From assembly GCA_900766055.1 (NCBI GenBank), contig CAAFTZ010000187.1, positions 1 through 29,124 of the forward strand: a stretch of DNA of 29,124 nucleotides, given 5' to 3'. The notes under the pieces are model-generated. The model saw only the letters and a program-made list of their open reading frames with translations, had not been told where the DNA came from and did no database searches. This document shows, piece after piece, positions 8,387 through 16,634 of this stretch. Both the position numbers and the translations under genes were made by a program. Position 1 is the stretch's first letter; each line of letters begins with the position of its first letter. This stretch comes from an uncultured Parasutterella sp. GTDB taxonomy: Bacteria > Pseudomonadota > Gammaproteobacteria > Burkholderiales > Burkholderiaceae_F.

Positions 8387-10201
8387 TTAAATTTCTCTTG
8401 TGTTCCATACGAGCCACACAATGGTGCGTTCATCATGAATGTGCGGAAGCACTTTCTGACGAACAAGAGCGTGGTACTCGTTCAGCCATTTCTTTTCATC
8501 GGGCTGTAACCTTTCGGGAATGACGGCAGAAAGGTCGATCGGACAAAGAGTCAGTGTTTTGAACTTCAAGAAACGTCCGAATTCATTTGTCTCAGCGAAT
8601 TCGGACGTCACCAAATTTTCAATGCGGATCCCCCAGCGACCGGGCCGGTAAATGCCGGGTTCATCACTGGTAACCATGCCTTCGGACATTGCGGTCTCTT
8701 TCAAGATAATTGCATCCGTACGAGGGCTTATCCGCGGGTAACTAATCCTTTGCGGCCCTTCGTGCACATTAAGGAAAAATCCAACACCGTGGCCTGTTCC
8801 GTGCCCAAAATTAGCAAAATGTTGCCATATGGGTTCGCGAGCAATCGGGTCTAATATCTGAGAGGAAATACCGTCGGGGAATACCGCCAGCGCAAGTCTA
8901 ATATTTGCCCGTAATACAGCGGTGTAATCTTCCTTCATTAGCTCGGTTGCTCTGCCGATCAACTTTGTACGGGTAATATCAGTCGTGCCTTCAGGAAATT
9001 GAGCCCCAGAATCAATCAGAAGGAAGCCGTTACCCTCGATTTTAGCGCCTCCGGTTTTCTCTGGTTGGTAGTGGGGGAGTGCGGCGTTTGGTCCGAACGC
9101 AGAAATCGTTTCGAAGCTAAGGGAAATATATCCCGGAAGAGATTGTCTGAAGGAAAGAAGCTTGTCTGCCAGCGACTGTTCCGTCATTTCCTTTTTGCCC
9201 AAATTGCGGTCGAGCCACGCGAAGAATTGCACCAAAGCAATGCCGTCTTTGAGCATCGCTTCTGAAATCAATTCGATCTCTTCCAGTGTTTTAAGCGCTT
9301 TCATGCGCTCGATAGGATTAGGTAATTCCAGGCGAGTGATTTGCTCCGGTAAGTGGGAGAGCAGAGAGGCATTGATTTCTTCCGGGTCAGTTAGCACGGT
9401 CCCTGAGGAAAGAGATGCAAGTGTCTCATCGATCAAATGGTAAGGGGCTAAAGCGACCCCTTCCTGAAGCAATAGGTCTTTTAGATCGTCAGGAACTTTT
9501 TCTTCGTTAATGAAAAGAGTTGCAGTCTCTTGCGACGAAATCAAAGCATAAGCGTAGAAGACAGGGTTGTCCGCCACATCGGAGCCTCGAAGATTAAAGA
9601 TCCATGCGATATTGTCAAGCTTTGATGTGAGCAGATAATCAGCCCCCTCTTTTTTGAGGACTTCTTGTAAAGCGGCTAGTTTCTGCTTGCGGCTTCGCGG
9701 AGAAATAGTGTGATCAAAAATTGGTTTCTCTGCTCGCACGGGACGCCCTTGCCAAACAGTCTCTTCGGGAGACTGACGAACTAGCGAGAGGTGAAGGTGT
9801 TTCTCGGTAAAAGCTCGAGCATAATTTTTGGCGTCTTTGCCGGAAATCAATTCGGAGTTAATGCCGACGCAGTCATTATCCTTCAAATGTGCAGCAAACC
9901 AATCTGCAGATTCTGTTGCGTAACCTTGACTGAGTTTGACGAGTTCAATTCCGGAGTCCTCCAGCTGCTGCTCGGCTTGAACCCAATAACGAGAGTCGGT
10001 GATGAGGGCAGCCGCGTCCTGGGTAACTAGCAGAGATCCGGCTGAACCGGTAAAGCCCGAAAGCCATTTGCGAAAGGCATAGTGCTCATCCACATATTCG
10101 GAAAGATGAGGGTCTGACGTCAGGACGATCCAGCCGTTGAGACCGTGATCTTTCAAAAAAATACGTAACGCAGACAGTCTGCTGCTGACGGGGGAGTTCA
10201 C
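8387..10201 (-). CDS. Xaa-Pro aminopeptidase, M24B family
   Basis: This cytoplasmic metalloaminopeptidase of 604 residues releases N-terminal residues that precede proline. It has the three-domain architecture of large eukaryotic-like APP: two creatinase-type N-terminal domains (about 1-310) and a pita-bread catalytic domain (about 315-540). The five metal ligands are visible: Asp397 (LLIDSGAQ), Asp408 (TDITRT), His471 (GTGHGVG), Glu514 (SDEPGIY) and Glu528 (IRIENLV). Translation starts at GTG with GGAGG 5 bases upstream. It follows the lipoprotein gene by 21 bases and precedes yeiH by 3. In an amino-acid-fermenting organism it would help release proline-containing peptides. Confidence 0.93.
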   Translation of the reverse strand: MNSPVSSRLSALRIFLKDHGLNGWIVLTSDPHLSEYVDEHYAFRKWLSGFTGSAGSLLVTQDAAALITDSRYWVQAEQQLEDSGIELVKLSQGYATESADWFAAHLKDNDCVGINSELISGKDAKNYARAFTEKHLHLSLVRQSPEETVWQGRPVRAEKPIFDHTISPRSRKQKLAALQEVLKKEGADYLLTSKLDNIAWIFNLRGSDVADNPVFYAYALISSQETATLFINEEKVPDDLKDLLLQEGVALAPYHLIDETLASLSSGTVLTDPEEINASLLSHLPEQITRLELPNPIERMKALKTLEEIELISEAMLKDGIALVQFFAWLDRNLGKKEMTEQSLADKLLSFRQSLPGYISLSFETISAFGPNAALPHYQPEKTGGAKIEGNGFLLIDSGAQFPEGTTDITRTKLIGRATELMKEDYTAVLRANIRLALAVFPDGISSQILDPIAREPIWQHFANFGHGTGHGVGFFLNVHEGPQRISYPRISPRTDAIILKETAMSEGMVTSDEPGIYRPGRWGIRIENLVTSEFAETNEFGRFLKFKTLTLCPIDLSAVIPERLQPDEKKWLNEYHALVRQKVLPHIHDERTIVWLVWNTREI

Positions 10202-10222
10202 TTAAGCCTCCGCAAGGGAAAA

Positions 10223-10579
10223 TTAATAAACTTTGCGAATCGTTGCCGAAAGAGGCGTACCGCTTTCGTCGTTTTCAATTGTCTGGCGGCCGATGTGCAT
10301 CTTCTCAACGCGCCAGCCGGCGTCGCGCAGTTCGTTCAACGTTGCAACGACGTCCAGGTCGGGGCATTCAAACGAGAATCCGCCGAGTTTGGTGCCGGCG
10401 GTAAAAAGTCCCGCACCCTTGCATACCGTTTCTGTACGCAAAGGAGCATCCAGCAGCGGGTCAAGTCCGGCGCGATCGACGTGCGGAGTAAAGGCAGAAT
10501 GCGGTCCTGTGGAAGAACATCCTGCTAAGGCTAACGCAGCAAGCGCTGCAGTAGTCAAAAGTAAGCGTTTACTCACCAT
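10223..10579 (-). CDS. small lipoprotein of unknown function
   Basis: The 118-residue protein has a clear lipobox, LALAGC with Cys21, after a basic N-terminus and hydrophobic core, so it should be lipidated and membrane-anchored. The mature part has three further cysteines or fewer and no motif that I recognise. Two short phrases stand out: CKGAGLFTAGTKLGGFSFEC and LRDAGWRVEKMHIGRQ. Its ATG overlaps the last codons of the DAHP synthase gene by 11 bases, so the two are translationally coupled. Confidence 0.8.
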   Translation of the reverse strand: MVSKRLLLTTAALAALALAGCSSTGPHSAFTPHVDRAGLDPLLDAPLRTETVCKGAGLFTAGTKLGGFSFECPDLDVVATLNELRDAGWRVEKMHIGRQTIENDESGTPLSATIRKVY

Positions 10580-11672
10580 TTAATTTCTTATCCAAAAGAC
10601 GACGATTGGTCATGCGCAACGCATGTTCGGTGGTTTCCCAGTCAATGCAGGCATCGGTGACGGAGACACCGTATTTAAGCTGAGACAGATCGGCGGGAAT
10701 CTTTTGATTGCCAGCGTTAATGTTGCTCTCCAGCATGACGCCGCAAATCGATTTGTTGCCGTTGACAATCTGGGTAATGCAGTCGTTCAAAACGAAGGGC
10801 TGCAGGTCGGGATTTTTCATGCTGTTGGCGTGCGAGCAGTCGACAACGATGCGGGAGTCGACGCCGGCATCCTTGAGGGCTTTCTCGGCCAGCATCACGC
10901 TAACGGTATCAAAGTTCGGACGTCCGCCGCCTCCGCGGAGCACCAGGTGGCTGTAGCGATTACCTTTGGTCTTGATGATGGAGCTTTGGCCGTTTTCATA
11001 GATACCCAAGAAGTAGTGGCTTTGGCGGCTGGCTTTGACGGCGTTAATCGAGCTGTCCAGAAGGCCGTCGGTGCCGTTCTTAAAACCGACCGGGGCGGAC
11101 AGACCGCTCGCCATTTCTCTGTGGGTTTGGCTTTCGGTTGTGCGCGCACCGATGGCATACCAGCTGACGAGTTCGCCCAAGTACTGCGGACCGAACGGGT
11201 CCAATGCTTCGGTCGCAACAGCTAGACCCATCTCATTGATTTTGATCATGAGTTCACGGGCCTTGAGCATACCCTTTGCCATATTGAAAGAGTTGTTCAT
11301 GTCCGGGTCGTTGATGTACCCCTTCCAGCCGACGACCGTTCTAGGCTTCTCGAAATACACGCGCATGACCGGGAAGATTGTCTCTGAGATGTGTTCTGAG
11401 AGTTCGGCCAAACGCTGAGCGTAATCCAGGGCCGCCTTCGGGTCATGAATGGAACAGGGACCGGTAATGACCATCAAACGGTCATCTTCTCCCGTCAAAA
11501 TCTGCTTGATTTGATTTCTGCTCTTGTTGACGTTCTCGGCAGCAGCTTCGGTAAGAGGCGCCATCTTTTTGATCTCAGCCGGTGAAGGCATCGGTGCGAA
11601 ACCTTCAATATTGATGTCTTCCAAAGAAAAACCGGCTTGCTGCTTCACTTCGTTTAATTTCGGAGTTTGCAT
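10569..11672 (-). CDS. 3-deoxy-7-phosphoheptulonate (DAHP) synthase, class I alpha
   Basis: It condenses phosphoenolpyruvate and erythrose-4-phosphate, the first step of the shikimate pathway to aromatic amino acids. Motifs match E. coli AroF/AroG/AroH: TGPCSIHDP, YFEKPRTVVGWKGYINDP, GARTTESQTHREMASGLS, GFKNGTDG, LRGGGGRPN and DCSHANS. In numbering from the upstream ATG at 11684, the metal ligands are Cys77, His285, Glu319 and Asp344, spaced as in AroG. I chose the ATG at 11672 (MQTPKLNEV). The ATG at 11684 adds four residues and abuts a T-run. Neither start has a good ribosome binding site. Which aromatic amino acid inhibits it cannot be told safely, so I give no symbol. A hairpin plus T-run just upstream may be an attenuator. 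It leads the run with the lipoprotein, aminopeptidase and yeiH genes. Confidence 0.93.
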   Translation of the reverse strand: MQTPKLNEVKQQAGFSLEDINIEGFAPMPSPAEIKKMAPLTEAAAENVNKSRNQIKQILTGEDDRLMVITGPCSIHDPKAALDYAQRLAELSEHISETIFPVMRVYFEKPRTVVGWKGYINDPDMNNSFNMAKGMLKARELMIKINEMGLAVATEALDPFGPQYLGELVSWYAIGARTTESQTHREMASGLSAPVGFKNGTDGLLDSSINAVKASRQSHYFLGIYENGQSSIIKTKGNRYSHLVLRGGGGRPNFDTVSVMLAEKALKDAGVDSRIVVDCSHANSMKNPDLQPFVLNDCITQIVNGNKSICGVMLESNINAGNQKIPADLSQLKYGVSVTDACIDWETTEHALRMTNRRLLDKKLNGE

Positions 11673-11685
11673 AAACAACCACATT

Positions 11686-11723
11686 AAAAAATCAGCCGAA
11701 GCGGCGCAAGTGTCAGGCTTCGG
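11686..11723 (-). promoter_or_regulatory. terminator-like hairpin before the DAHP synthase gene (possible attenuator)
   Basis: CCGAAGC and GCTTCGG (11696-11702 and 11717-11723) form a 7-bp stem with a 14-base loop. On the minus strand CTGA and then six T follow, ending just before the DAHP synthase start. A TATAAT at 11757-11752, about 30 bases upstream of the stem, could be the -10 of its promoter, which would put the hairpin in the 5' leader. A tiny reading frame MTEA-stop overlaps the left arm but has no aromatic codons. Confidence 0.4.
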
Positions 11724-11751
11724 TCATAAACAAAACAACTATCCTTGTCAG

Positions 11752-11791
11752 ATTATAAGAAGGCGGCCGAGGAAAAACTCCTGTGGCCGCC
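11752..11791 (-). terminator. terminator hairpin after the RhlE-like helicase gene
   Basis: GGCGGCC (11762-11768) and GGCCGCC (11785-11791) form a 7-bp GC stem, extended inside by AGGA/TCCT. On the minus strand TTCTTAT follows, so the T-tract is short. It lies 45 bases after the helicase stop. Confidence 0.6.
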
Positions 11792-11836
11792 GAAAAGTTA
11801 ATGCCCTAACAACCGAAAAATCCGGTGATCCTGCAG

Positions 11837-13108
11837 TTATTGCCCGCGTGCCGCTTTGCGTCGGACAGACGGCTTGCCGTCGGAGCGCTTGAAGCCGGCC
11901 GGTCCGTTTCTTCTCGGTCCCGGCCTGCGGTTTTTGTTCTGAGGCTTTGTCGGAGCAGAAACCTTCCAATCGGAGTAGTCCAGTCCCGGGAAGTCAGACA
12001 AAGGCAGCGGCTTCTTGATGAACTTTTCTATTGCGGCAAGCTGAGGCAGCTCTTCCGGAGATACCAGCGAGTGAGCCTCACCCGCTTCACCGGCACGTCC
12101 CGTTCTGCCGATACGGTGAACGTAGTCTTCTGCTTGCTGCGGCAGTTCGTAGTTGACGACCTGAGGAAGCTTTTCAATATCTAAGCCGCGTGCAGCTATG
12201 TCAGTAGCGACAAGGATCGGAAGCTTGTGTTCCTTGAACTCTTTGAGTGCGGTTGTTCTGGCGTTTTGAGATTTGTCACCGTGAATAGCTTTGGCGACAA
12301 GACCATCCTTAAGGAGGTGACGAACCAGTTTGTCGGCGCCGTACTTGGTCCTGGTAAAGACTAAAACCTGATCCCATTGGTTATCGACGATAAGGTCGCG
12401 AAGGACAGTGTGTTTATCGACTTTCGGAACTCTGTAAAGCGTTTGGCGAACGAGCGAAGAGTCCTTATTTCTTTCGATTTCGACGGACTCAGGCTTGTTC
12501 AGGAATTCGGAAGCGAGCTTTTTGATTTCAGGAGAGAACGTTGCGGAGAAGAGCAGTGTTTGGCGATCCGGCGGCAGGACCTTCAAGATGCGCTTTAAGT
12601 CCGGGAGAAAGCCCATATCCAGCATTCGGTCGGCTTCATCCAAAATCAAGATATGCGTCTTAGACAGATCTGCAAAACCCTGATTCATAAGGTCAAGAAG
12701 ACGACCCGGCGTTGCAACTAAGAAGTCCAGTCCTTTAGCAATGGCTGCTTTTTGCGGATTGATGCCCACGCCGCCGAAGACGACGGCTGAGCGCACACCC
12801 AGGTCCTTGCCGAGCGAAAGAATGGTTTCTCCGACTTGCACGGCAAGTTCTCGGGTCGGAGTCAGTACCAAAACGCGAGGAACGCGCTTTTGATAAAGCG
12901 TCGGTTCTTCAATCATCTTTTGCAGCATCGGCAGAACAAAAGCAGCTGTTTTACCAGTCCCGGTCTGTGCGGCTGCTAAAAGGTCGTATCCCTTACGAAC
13001 AAGCGGGATCGCTTTCATTTGAATCGGAGTCGGAGACGTAAAACCGTTTGCTTCGATTGACTTTTCTAATTGGGGTGCAAGCCCAAAGGTCTTGAAAGAA
13101 TTTGACAT
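11837..13108 (-). CDS. DEAD-box ATP-dependent RNA helicase, RhlE type
   Basis: This RNA helicase of 423 residues probably acts in ribosome assembly or mRNA turnover. Motifs in order are the Q motif (FTSPTPIQ, 23-30), Walker A AQTGTGKT (47-54), PTRELA (84-89), TPGR (133-136), DEAD (157-160), SAT (188-190), then HGD, ATDIAARGLD and HRIGRTGRAG in the second RecA domain. The last 40 residues are a Lys/Arg/Pro/Gly-rich tail, as in RhlE, probably for nonspecific RNA contact. AGAGGA lies about 9 bases before the ATG. It is divergent from the FKBP gene and has its own terminator. Confidence 0.93.
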   Translation of the reverse strand: MSNSFKTFGLAPQLEKSIEANGFTSPTPIQMKAIPLVRKGYDLLAAAQTGTGKTAAFVLPMLQKMIEEPTLYQKRVPRVLVLTPTRELAVQVGETILSLGKDLGVRSAVVFGGVGINPQKAAIAKGLDFLVATPGRLLDLMNQGFADLSKTHILILDEADRMLDMGFLPDLKRILKVLPPDRQTLLFSATFSPEIKKLASEFLNKPESVEIERNKDSSLVRQTLYRVPKVDKHTVLRDLIVDNQWDQVLVFTRTKYGADKLVRHLLKDGLVAKAIHGDKSQNARTTALKEFKEHKLPILVATDIAARGLDIEKLPQVVNYELPQQAEDYVHRIGRTGRAGEAGEAHSLVSPEELPQLAAIEKFIKKPLPLSDFPGLDYSDWKVSAPTKPQNKNRRPGPRRNGPAGFKRSDGKPSVRRKAARGQ

Positions 13109-13244
13109 TCAAATAATCCTCTTCGAATCGTTGCAGTGTAGTGCCAAATCAGATCTCAATATGAGGGATTACACCAATAGTGGGAACCGAGCGGGGGATA
13201 GAATCAAAGGATCATTAGTGAAGCGCCAATAGGAGGCGATAACG

Positions 13245-13658
13245 ATGTTTGGTATTGACACTCAAGATTTACAAGACTTAAAGATAGTGGACGTCAAAGT
13301 CGGGACAGGTGCTGAAGCAAAGCCCGGTGAACTCGTTCGTGTTCATTACACAGGATGGCTCGAAGACGGTACAAAGTTTGATTCCAGCGTTGACCGCAAC
13401 GAACCTTTTGAATTCCCGCTCGGAGCCGGATATGTCATCCAGGGCTGGGATCGCGGTGTCGCCGGTATGAAAGTCGGCGGTGTTCGCCGCTTGTTCATTC
13501 CGTCTCAGTTAGCCTATGGCGACAGAGGCGCCGGTTCTGTTATTCCTCCGAATGCAACATTGATTTTTGAAATTCAGCTGCTCGGAGTTAAAGACAATGG
13601 CAAATGGCAGCTCGAAGAAGATGTCATCACTCCGGTCTCGGCACCTGACGTAAAGTAA
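13245..13658 (+). CDS. FKBP-type peptidyl-prolyl cis-trans isomerase
   Basis: This single-domain FKBP of 137 residues has no signal peptide, so it should be cytoplasmic. It catalyses cis-trans isomerisation of prolyl bonds. The FKBP core is complete: VRVHYTGWLEDGTKFDSS, FEFPLGAGYVIQGWDRGVAGMKVGG, RLFIPSQLAYGDRGAG and IPPNATLIFEIQLLGV. A polar C-terminal tail of about 20 residues follows. AGGAGG lies 8-9 bases before the ATG. The gene stands alone and ends at an intrinsic terminator. Confidence 0.95.
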   Translation: MFGIDTQDLQDLKIVDVKVGTGAEAKPGELVRVHYTGWLEDGTKFDSSVDRNEPFEFPLGAGYVIQGWDRGVAGMKVGGVRRLFIPSQLAYGDRGAGSVIPPNATLIFEIQLLGVKDNGKWQLEEDVITPVSAPDVK

Positions 13659-13680
13659 GAACTTAAATTAAGTTGAAATG

Positions 13681-13712
13681 AACCGCTTGGATAAAAGTCT
13701 GAGCGGTTTTTT
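13681..13712 (+). terminator. intrinsic terminator of the FKBP gene
   Basis: AACCGCT (13681-13687) pairs with AGCGGTT (13702-13708), followed by a run of T to 13712. It lies 22 bases after the stop codon. Confidence 0.88.
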
Positions 13713-13765
13713 GCGCCAGCGCGATTTTAGCCTTGGCAACTAAGGTCAAAAGTTAGGCAGCATGC

Positions 13766-13816
13766 AAAAAGAATCGCCTGCCGGCAGAAGCGGACACCTG
13801 CGGACAGGCGGGATTT
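13766..13816. terminator. possible bidirectional terminator
   Basis: CGCCTG (13776-13781) and CAGGCG (13805-13810) form a 6-bp GC stem. On the minus strand it is followed by ATTCTTTTT and on the plus strand by GGATTTTT. It is placed to stop the minus-strand hydrolase gene ending at 13832. The loop is long, so confidence is moderate. Confidence 0.5.
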
Positions 13817-13831
13817 TTGTCTGAATTTCGA

Positions 13832-14446
13832 TTACAGGAAGGCGTTGTGCTCTTTCTCGTAGCCGATAGAAGTTTCAGGGCCGTGGCCGGGATAAACGAT
13901 TGTGGCATCGGGGAGAGAAAAGAGCTCGGAGCGGATCGAAGTCACAAGCTGTTCATGACTGGAGAACGGGAAGTCCGTTCTGCCGATGGATTCTAAGAAA
14001 AGCGTGTCGCCGACAAAGACGCTCTTTTCCTTCTTGAAGTAATAAGCCACGGAACCTGGTGTGTGTCCGGGAACACTCAAAACTTTGCATTCGAGTCCGG
14101 CAAACTCTGTCTTATTTCCCGGCTCAATGCTGACGGATTCAAATTTAGGGACAGCAGGGAAACCGGAAGATCCGCCCTGACCGAGAACGGTAGCGGCGAT
14201 GACTTTGTCTTTTTCCGGCGTATAGACCGTAGCGTGCGTTTCGGCAGCTAAAGCGGCTACGCCATAGAGATGGTCAAAATGCATATGTGTGATGCAGATT
14301 GCTTTCAGCTCTAGTCCGTGTTCTTTGAGATATTTGCTCACGGGAGCGGGATCTCCGCCGACGTCGATAGCGACAGCCTGATCTTCATTGCTAACGACAT
14401 AGCAATTGGTTTCTAAGGGTCCGAGAGGGAAAACAGCAACAGACAT
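13832..14446 (-). CDS. metallo-beta-lactamase-fold hydrolase, glyoxalase-II-like
   Basis: This cytoplasmic hydrolase of 204 residues belongs to the short glyoxalase-II-like (YcbL/GloC) group, whose members cleave S-lactoylglutathione or related thioesters. The zinc site is complete: HMHFDH (His54, His56, Asp58, His59), His128 in VPGHTPGS, Asp147 in VGDTLF and His188 in YPGHGPET. The start is taken at MSVAVFPLGPLETNCYVV because the family begins there and GAGG lies 7 bases upstream. A frame running 24 codons further has no support. The physiological substrate is not certain. Confidence 0.88.
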   Translation of the reverse strand: MSVAVFPLGPLETNCYVVSNEDQAVAIDVGGDPAPVSKYLKEHGLELKAICITHMHFDHLYGVAALAAETHATVYTPEKDKVIAATVLGQGGSSGFPAVPKFESVSIEPGNKTEFAGLECKVLSVPGHTPGSVAYYFKKEKSVFVGDTLFLESIGRTDFPFSSHEQLVTSIRSELFSLPDATIVYPGHGPETSIGYEKEHNAFL

Positions 14447-14523
14447 AATGCGCCTCACAAAACAAAGTGTTTTGATTATAGGAAGGAGGCGAAGTTCACT
14501 AGAGCGTGAGAACCTCACAACGG

Positions 14524-14551
14524 ACGCAAAGAAAAAGCCTCGGAAGCTTTT
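14524..14551 (-). terminator. probable terminator after pdxY
   Basis: On the minus strand AAAAGC (14551-14546) pairs with GCTTTT (14538-14533) around a 7-base loop and continues into TTTTTCTTT. The stem is AT-rich and short, so it is only a fair terminator. It lies about 20 bases after the pdxY stop. Confidence 0.45.
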
Positions 14552-14571
14552 AGAGCGATGAAAATTTTGAG

Positions 14572-15435
14572 CTAGCCGCGAACAGCTTCGAAACGATGTT
14601 CAGGACTGAGGATCTGACGCTGCTCATCAATGAGAGGAAGATCAAGGGCGCCGCTGTCCATATGAGAAACTAATCCGTACAGCGTGTTGACGGCAGCTTC
14701 TAAAGCGTCTTTGGCCGACTTCGTTTTGAGATACGTGCCTAAAGCGACAGAGGAGAATGTGTCGCCTTGTCCGTTAGGCGTCGGTTTTCTTTCTACAAGA
14801 GGAGTCCTGACAACCCAGGCACCATCCTTGGTAACGGCCAAGGTCTCGACAGTGCCTGCAGGGACGTCCGGTGTCAGGAGACTCGTCACAAAGGTGACGC
14901 GGCAGCCTTTGTCGGTAAATAACTCCCGAGCAGTGTCGACGGCTTCCTGACGGCTTCTCATCTTTCGTCCGCTCAGCAGTTCCAGTTCAAACTGATTCGG
15001 CTTGGTCATATCAGCCAAACCATTGAGGAAATGTTCTTTCATGAACTGCGGGATATCCGGACGCACGAAAACGCCGGTATCCGTGTCGCCCATCACTGGG
15101 TCGCACAGCCAAACGGCATCGGGGTTGGCGGCTTTGATCTCAGTGGCCAAGTCCAGGACGATTTTGCCGATGCTGGCGTCACCCAAATAGCCGGAAAGCA
15201 GCCCTTCAATCTTAGGCATGAGACCGCGCTCCCGAATGCCGAGAATAATGTCGCGGATGAGCTCGGCGGTAAAAACCTGACCGCGGAATGTCGGATGGCC
15301 TGTGTGATTGGAAAATTCAACTGTGTTGACGACAATCGGAGTAAAGCCCAGCATCTGCAGCGGGAAGACAGCGGCTGAATTGCCGACAAATCCATATGCA
15401 ACGTGAGATTGGATTGTTAACACATAACGAGACAT
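14572..15435 (-). CDS. pdxY: pyridoxal kinase
   Basis: This ribokinase-fold enzyme of 287 residues phosphorylates pyridoxal in vitamin B6 salvage. The N-terminus VLTIQSHVAYGFVGNSAAVFPLQMLGF matches PdxY/PdxK. NTVEFSNHTG, LSGYLGDA, CDPVMGD and the catalytic NGQGDTFSS (anion-hole GxGD) follow in order. The length equals E. coli PdxY (287). AGGAGG overlaps the stop codon of the upstream gene, and the spacing from it is only 9 bases, so it is the last gene of a three-gene operon with the chromate-transporter-like pair. The functional link to that pair is not obvious. Confidence 0.92.
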   Translation of the reverse strand: MSRYVLTIQSHVAYGFVGNSAAVFPLQMLGFTPIVVNTVEFSNHTGHPTFRGQVFTAELIRDIILGIRERGLMPKIEGLLSGYLGDASIGKIVLDLATEIKAANPDAVWLCDPVMGDTDTGVFVRPDIPQFMKEHFLNGLADMTKPNQFELELLSGRKMRSRQEAVDTARELFTDKGCRVTFVTSLLTPDVPAGTVETLAVTKDGAWVVRTPLVERKPTPNGQGDTFSSVALGTYLKTKSAKDALEAAVNTLYGLVSHMDSGALDLPLIDEQRQILSPEHRFEAVRG

Positions 15436-15444
15436 TGAATCCTC

Positions 15445-15972
15445 CTAAAAACAACCTAATATTCCCATAACTCCCCCAATCATAATTAAAAGAATGAGAG
15501 GAACATGGGTTTTCCAAACAATAATTGTGACGGCGCCGGCCCAAGCCCACACACGCCAATTATCAAGCTGGTTTCCTAACAGAAGATAAGCGGTCGCAAA
15601 CAAAAGCCCCACGGCAACCGGCGCCATGCCGGCCTTGTAGGACTTAACGAATACCGAGGTTGCATGCTCGCGAATGTACCTTCCCGCAAGAACGGCAATC
15701 AACGAGAAAGGGATAGACGTACCGCCGAATGTAGCGAGTGCTCCTAAAGGACCGGCAGCTGCCCAGCCGAGCACGGCCGCGACCAGCACATTCGGGCCTG
15801 GCAGAGACTGACCGAAGGCAACCGTCTTGGCAAATGTCTCCGGCGTCAGTAATCCGGCCGTATCTACAAGGTAGGAGTACATGCCGGGAAGCGTTGCCAT
15901 GAAGCCGCCGATCGCGATCAGCGAAAGCAGCATGAAGTGGAAGAATAATCCGGCAAATAAAGCGGGTGTCAT
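15445..15972 (-). CDS. chromate transporter (CHR) family protein, second half-size subunit
   Basis: This 175-residue membrane protein is one half of a short-chain CHR pair. The signature region IGGFMATLPGMYSYLVDTAG then FGQSLPGPNVLVAAVLGW is the standard CHR motif. About five to six hydrophobic helices follow. Its ATG overlaps the stop of the preceding half by four bases (ATGA), so the two are cotranslated and probably form a heterodimer. Chromate export is known for some family members. For half-size pairs in gut bacteria the natural substrate is unclear. Confidence 0.88.
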   Translation of the reverse strand: MTPALFAGLFFHFMLLSLIAIGGFMATLPGMYSYLVDTAGLLTPETFAKTVAFGQSLPGPNVLVAAVLGWAAAGPLGALATFGGTSIPFSLIAVLAGRYIREHATSVFVKSYKAGMAPVAVGLLFATAYLLLGNQLDNWRVWAWAGAVTIIVWKTHVPLILLIMIGGVMGILGCF

Positions 15973-16571
15973 GACTCAGCACTCCTTTCTTTAATGAAGC
16001 GGTACCACGCCCAGAAGGAGAGAGGAATACCGACAATCGGCAGGATGTAAACCATCGAAATTTTCAGCACTCCGACGGTGATGAATGTGATGACAAGTCC
16101 GAGGATCCAGACCGGCGGCATGATGATGTTTTCTTTGCAGTTGTAAAGCAGTTTCATAGCGGCGCCGGCCACCATCCCGGAGGCGGAAGCAGCCATGCCG
16201 ACCAGCGCATCGGAAACCCACTTGTTTTCTGCGTACTGCTGATAAAAGACAAAGACAGAGAGCATGAGCGTGGCAGGCAGCGTAATCATGCCGAGGAAGG
16301 AAGCTAGAGCGCCTCTCCATCCGAAGTGTCGGTCGCCCACCATGATCGTCAAAATCATGATGTTGGGTCCGGGGAGGACCTGGGAGACAGTGAGAAGGTC
16401 AAGAAACTCGGACTGTGTGAGCCATTTCTTTTGGTCAACCAAGAATTGCTGGGCAATGGCGGTCGAGCCTCCGAAGGCCTGCATAGCCATCAGCGTAAAA
16501 GAGCAAAACAGATCCCAGCAGCTCTTCGGTTTATTAGGTGCGGAAGATTTGTAATTCGCGGTGGAGGTCAT
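15969..16571 (-). CDS. chromate transporter (CHR) family protein, first half-size subunit
   Basis: This 200-residue membrane protein is the other half of the CHR pair. It carries FGGSTAIAQQFLVDQKKWLTQSEFLDLLTVSQVLPGPNIM, the CHR signature with the LPGPN motif, after a 22-residue polar N-terminus. The following gene overlaps its stop by four bases and encodes the partner. pdxY completes the operon. Both halves are intact, so this is a natural split pair and not a broken ChrA. Confidence 0.88.
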   Translation of the reverse strand: MTSTANYKSSAPNKPKSCWDLFCSFTLMAMQAFGGSTAIAQQFLVDQKKWLTQSEFLDLLTVSQVLPGPNIMILTIMVGDRHFGWRGALASFLGMITLPATLMLSVFVFYQQYAENKWVSDALVGMAASASGMVAGAAMKLLYNCKENIIMPPVWILGLVITFITVGVLKISMVYILPIVGIPLSFWAWYRFIKERSAES

Positions 16572-16634
16572 AAAAATTCAGCCTTTTTCCGCCATTCTAA
16601 GCGTCAAAAAGACTGTAACTTCTTTTGCCGGAAC

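Noticed and set aside
10623..11225. 200-codon open frame antisense to the DAHP synthase gene
   Set aside because: The sense frame encodes every DAHP synthase motif. The antisense protein has no domain and is a shadow of the biased codon use.
15445..16571. Frameshifted single chromate transporter gene
   Set aside because: Both halves carry a complete CHR signature and are joined by a clean ATGA overlap, as in natural half-size pairs.
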